A DNA stretch of 15,559 bases, taken from M55B154 sp964345775 (GTDB taxonomy: Bacteria > Spirochaetota > UBA4802 > UB4802). The first letter of the stretch is position 1, and every line of letters starts with the position of its first letter. Where the stretch lies: NCBI GenBank assembly GCA_964345775.1, contig CAYFSO010000072.1:1-15559 (forward strand), in the 5' to 3' direction. Of the stretch, positions 14,078 through 15,559 are shown one piece after another. The position numbers were made by a program, and so were the translations under genes. The notes beneath the pieces are model-generated. The model made no database searches, was not told the DNA's origin, and was given only the letters and a program-made list of their open reading frames with translations.

Positions 14078-14761
14078 TTATATAAATATAGCATTGTTTT
14101 GCTGATGATTTTCATTGTTTCATGTGTTAATGATGAATTCTATGAAACAATGAAAAGGGAAAATAATTATACAGAGATGCTAAGTGTATATTTTGAAATT
14201 CCTGATTCAAATCAGACAACGAGTTTTACGGCTACATATGGTGAAGACCATGATTACCCTAATACACCATATGCGATGTCGTATACAGACAATGGTGACG
14301 GTACAATTAAAGACGATGTAACAGGTCTCATGTGGCTTAAATGTACAATGACATCTACGGGGATCGATTCTGATCCTAACTGTTTAGGAACTCACCAGAA
14401 AGTACAATGGTATGAAGCTATAGAAAAATGTAAAAACTTGGAACATGAAGGATATAATAATTGGAGATTACCTTCAATGCCTGAACTATTTTCTATTGTA
14501 CATTTTGGGAAGCCAGGAGGGGATCCAGCAATTGAAGAATCAGTATTTCCGAATACTGAATATGATGATTGCTATACTCCATATAGTGATGCTTTTTCAA
14601 TGATACTTTGTACTGGATACTCAACAGAAAAATACTGGAGTGGTACTAAATGGGGGCCAAATGATTATGCATGGTCAGTACATTTTGATGATGGTTATAC
14701 CAACATTTCTGAAATAACAATGCAACATTATGTACGGTGTGTAAGAAATGAAAATCAATAA
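14078..14761 (+). CDS. DUF1566 (Lcl C-terminal-like) lipoprotein, 5' end lost in the gap
   Basis: The reading frame comes out of the N run already inside a signal peptide (YSIVLLMIFIVSC-VN), so only the first few codons are missing. The lipobox IVSC marks a lipoprotein. After a linker, a DUF1566/Lcl_C domain fills the rest: GDGTIKDDVTGLMWLKC, then WYEAIEKCKNL, the hallmark NNWRLPSMPELFSIV, PNTEYDD, EKYWSGTKWGPNDYAWSVHFDDGY and a final HYVRCVRN. This C-type-lectin-like fold appears in Legionella Lcl, an adhesin; ligands of most members are unknown. Base composition is far more AT-rich than the importer genes upstream. The next gene overlaps its end by 14 bases and encodes the same domain. Surface or periplasmic binding role inferred only. 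Confidence 0.85.
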   Translation, partial: LYKYSIVLLMIFIVSCVNDEFYETMKRENNYTEMLSVYFEIPDSNQTTSFTATYGEDHDYPNTPYAMSYTDNGDGTIKDDVTGLMWLKCTMTSTGIDSDPNCLGTHQKVQWYEAIEKCKNLEHEGYNNWRLPSMPELFSIVHFGKPGGDPAIEESVFPNTEYDDCYTPYSDAFSMILCTGYSTEKYWSGTKWGPNDYAWSVHFDDGYTNISEITMQHYVRCVRNENQ

Positions 14762-15269
14762 AAAAAAATCATATAATATTTTTGGTTTAATATTGATCAA
14801 TATAGTATTCCTTACTGTTATAGTATATGCAGGTATAAGCTATACTATTGGAACTGGTACATTAACTGGAACTGTTTATGATAATTCTACAAAACTGAGA
14901 TGGACTAGATGCGCAATTAACAATTCAGATAATCCTGACATTACTTCAAATTGTACAGAAAATCATAAAAAAGCAACCTGGGAACAAGCATTAACTATTT
15001 GTTATAGTCTAGATTTTTCCGGTACTAATGATTGGCGGTTGCCAAATATTCGTGAAATCCAATCTATAGTAGACTATTCAGAAATTGTTTCACCTGTTGT
15101 TGAAAAGTCTATATTCCCAAATACTCATGATGGAAAATACTGGTCTTCTACTACTTTCCATGATAAGCTTTCAAGTTATGTATGGACACTTGACTTTCAA
15201 TATGGAAGTGTTGGGCTGGATGATAAGTCTGCTAATAATTATTATGTACGTTGTGTAACAGGCCCATAA
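14748..15269 (+). CDS. Secreted DUF1566 (Lcl C-terminal-like) protein, paralogue of the preceding gene
   Basis: 173 residues. Basic start (MKINKKK), hydrophobic core and a probable signal peptidase I site after VYA (about residue 28). No lipobox, so it is exported soluble or loosely attached. The rest is one DUF1566 domain: GTGTLTGTVYDNSTKLRWTRC, ATWEQALTICYSL, NDWRLPNIREIQSIVDY, IFPNTHDGKYWSSTTFHDKLSSYVW and NNYYVRCVTG. Landmarks (WRLP, FPNT, YWS, YVRCV) line up with the upstream gene but many residues between differ, so the pair is an old duplication or two acquired family members. ATG at 14748, overlapping the upstream stop by 14 bases; no clear ribosome binding site, so coupled translation is likely. 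Strongly AT-rich. Confidence 0.85.
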   Translation: MKINKKKSYNIFGLILINIVFLTVIVYAGISYTIGTGTLTGTVYDNSTKLRWTRCAINNSDNPDITSNCTENHKKATWEQALTICYSLDFSGTNDWRLPNIREIQSIVDYSEIVSPVVEKSIFPNTHDGKYWSSTTFHDKLSSYVWTLDFQYGSVGLDDKSANNYYVRCVTGP

Positions 15270-15284
15270 TTTATATCGGTTAAC

Positions 15285-15559
15285 ATGAAATACATTTTAA
15301 AAATACCAATACTCCTATCAGTTACAATACTTATCCTCTCCTGCTCCCCAGAAGCAGAACCCCTTGGAGTATTCGCCCCTTCACGCCTCCACCACATCGA
15401 TGGCCAGGACGGCGTAACACCGGTTGAATTCACCAACACGCACACCATGTGGACATTCGGTGACACCATCATGGGCGAGAAGATGATACCAAATTCCCTT
15501 GCCTTCAGTCCAAAGATTAATGAAGACAACGTAAAAAACCCGGGCTTCACCTTCTACCG
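15285..15559 (+). CDS. Partial lipoprotein resembling DUF4185-type beta-propeller glycosidase-like proteins
   Basis: The first 91 full codons are visible; the gene runs off the window. The signal peptide MKYILKIPILLSVTILILSC ends in a lipobox (Cys20). The next part reads DGQDGVTPVEF, then TMWTFGDTIMG and MIPNSLAFS. That order (an Asp-Gly...Thr-P/S-V segment, a W-x-F-G-D-T strand, then an N-S-x-A strand) matches the first blade of DUF4185/DUF5005-like five-bladed propellers related to glycosyl hydrolases. It is a tentative family call from a short piece. GC content returns to the moderate level of the importer genes after the AT-rich island. Could be a glycan-active or glycan-binding surface protein; the importer lies close by, but across a gap. 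Confidence 0.55.
   Translation, partial: MKYILKIPILLSVTILILSCSPEAEPLGVFAPSRLHHIDGQDGVTPVEFTNTHTMWTFGDTIMGEKMIPNSLAFSPKINEDNVKNPGFTFY

Noticed and set aside
13776..14100. Integron attC or integrase-associated site next to the DUF1566 genes
   Set aside because: The inverted repeat lacks paired GTTRRRY/RYYYAAC core sites and no integrase is present in the window.

Overview
The window looks like chromosome of a Gram-negative, diderm bacterium. Evidence: several lipoprotein signal peptides ending in Ser-Cys, a Sec signal peptide, a periplasmic-type cell-wall amidase, a PilZ protein and a bacterial type A RNase P RNA. A spirochaete or similar diderm from an environmental assembly would fit, but nothing here fixes the phylum. 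A run of exactly 100 N (13976-14075) marks a scaffold join of unknown length.

Layout. (1) 67-1238, plus strand: a small DUF1858 CxxC protein translationally coupled to rsmD, then rnpB (RNase P RNA). This is an RNA-maturation and housekeeping block. (2) 1252-1490: a MITE-like element with 30-bp inverted ends and a 5-bp direct repeat. (3) 1536-4221, minus strand: a TIGR01212/YhcC-type radical SAM protein overlapping the end of a large membrane-anchored Amidase_3 protein. (4) 4479-5030, plus strand: a PilZ-domain protein behind a plausible sigma-70 promoter. (5) 5040-9213, minus strand: a compact four-gene envelope operon in the order signal-peptide TPR protein, 19-TPR membrane protein, and two related small lipoproteins. 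(6) 9214-9600: a divergent spacer holding a second inverted-repeat element of the same design as the first. (7) 9601-13766, plus strand: a complete CUT1-type sugar ABC importer (lipoprotein binding protein, two permeases, ATPase) with start/stop overlaps. (8) 13776-13941: a long inverted repeat beside the assembly gap. (9) 14076-15269: an AT-rich island with two DUF1566 (Lcl C-terminal-like) secreted proteins. (10) 15285-end: the start of a lipoprotein resembling DUF4185-type beta-propeller glycosidase-like proteins.

How the genes work together: the ABC importer would bring in an oligosaccharide or similar solute, and the nearby beta-propeller lipoprotein could supply or bind it. The TPR/lipoprotein operon has the composition of an envelope-anchored scaffold and lies next to an amidase and a PilZ protein, but its function cannot be named from sequence. 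The most notable DNA-level signal is the 10-mer GGGTCAGAGC, present six times (both orientations) inside coding sequence and in all three reading frames. The second is the pair of intergenic inverted-repeat elements built from the octamer ACGCNNNG.
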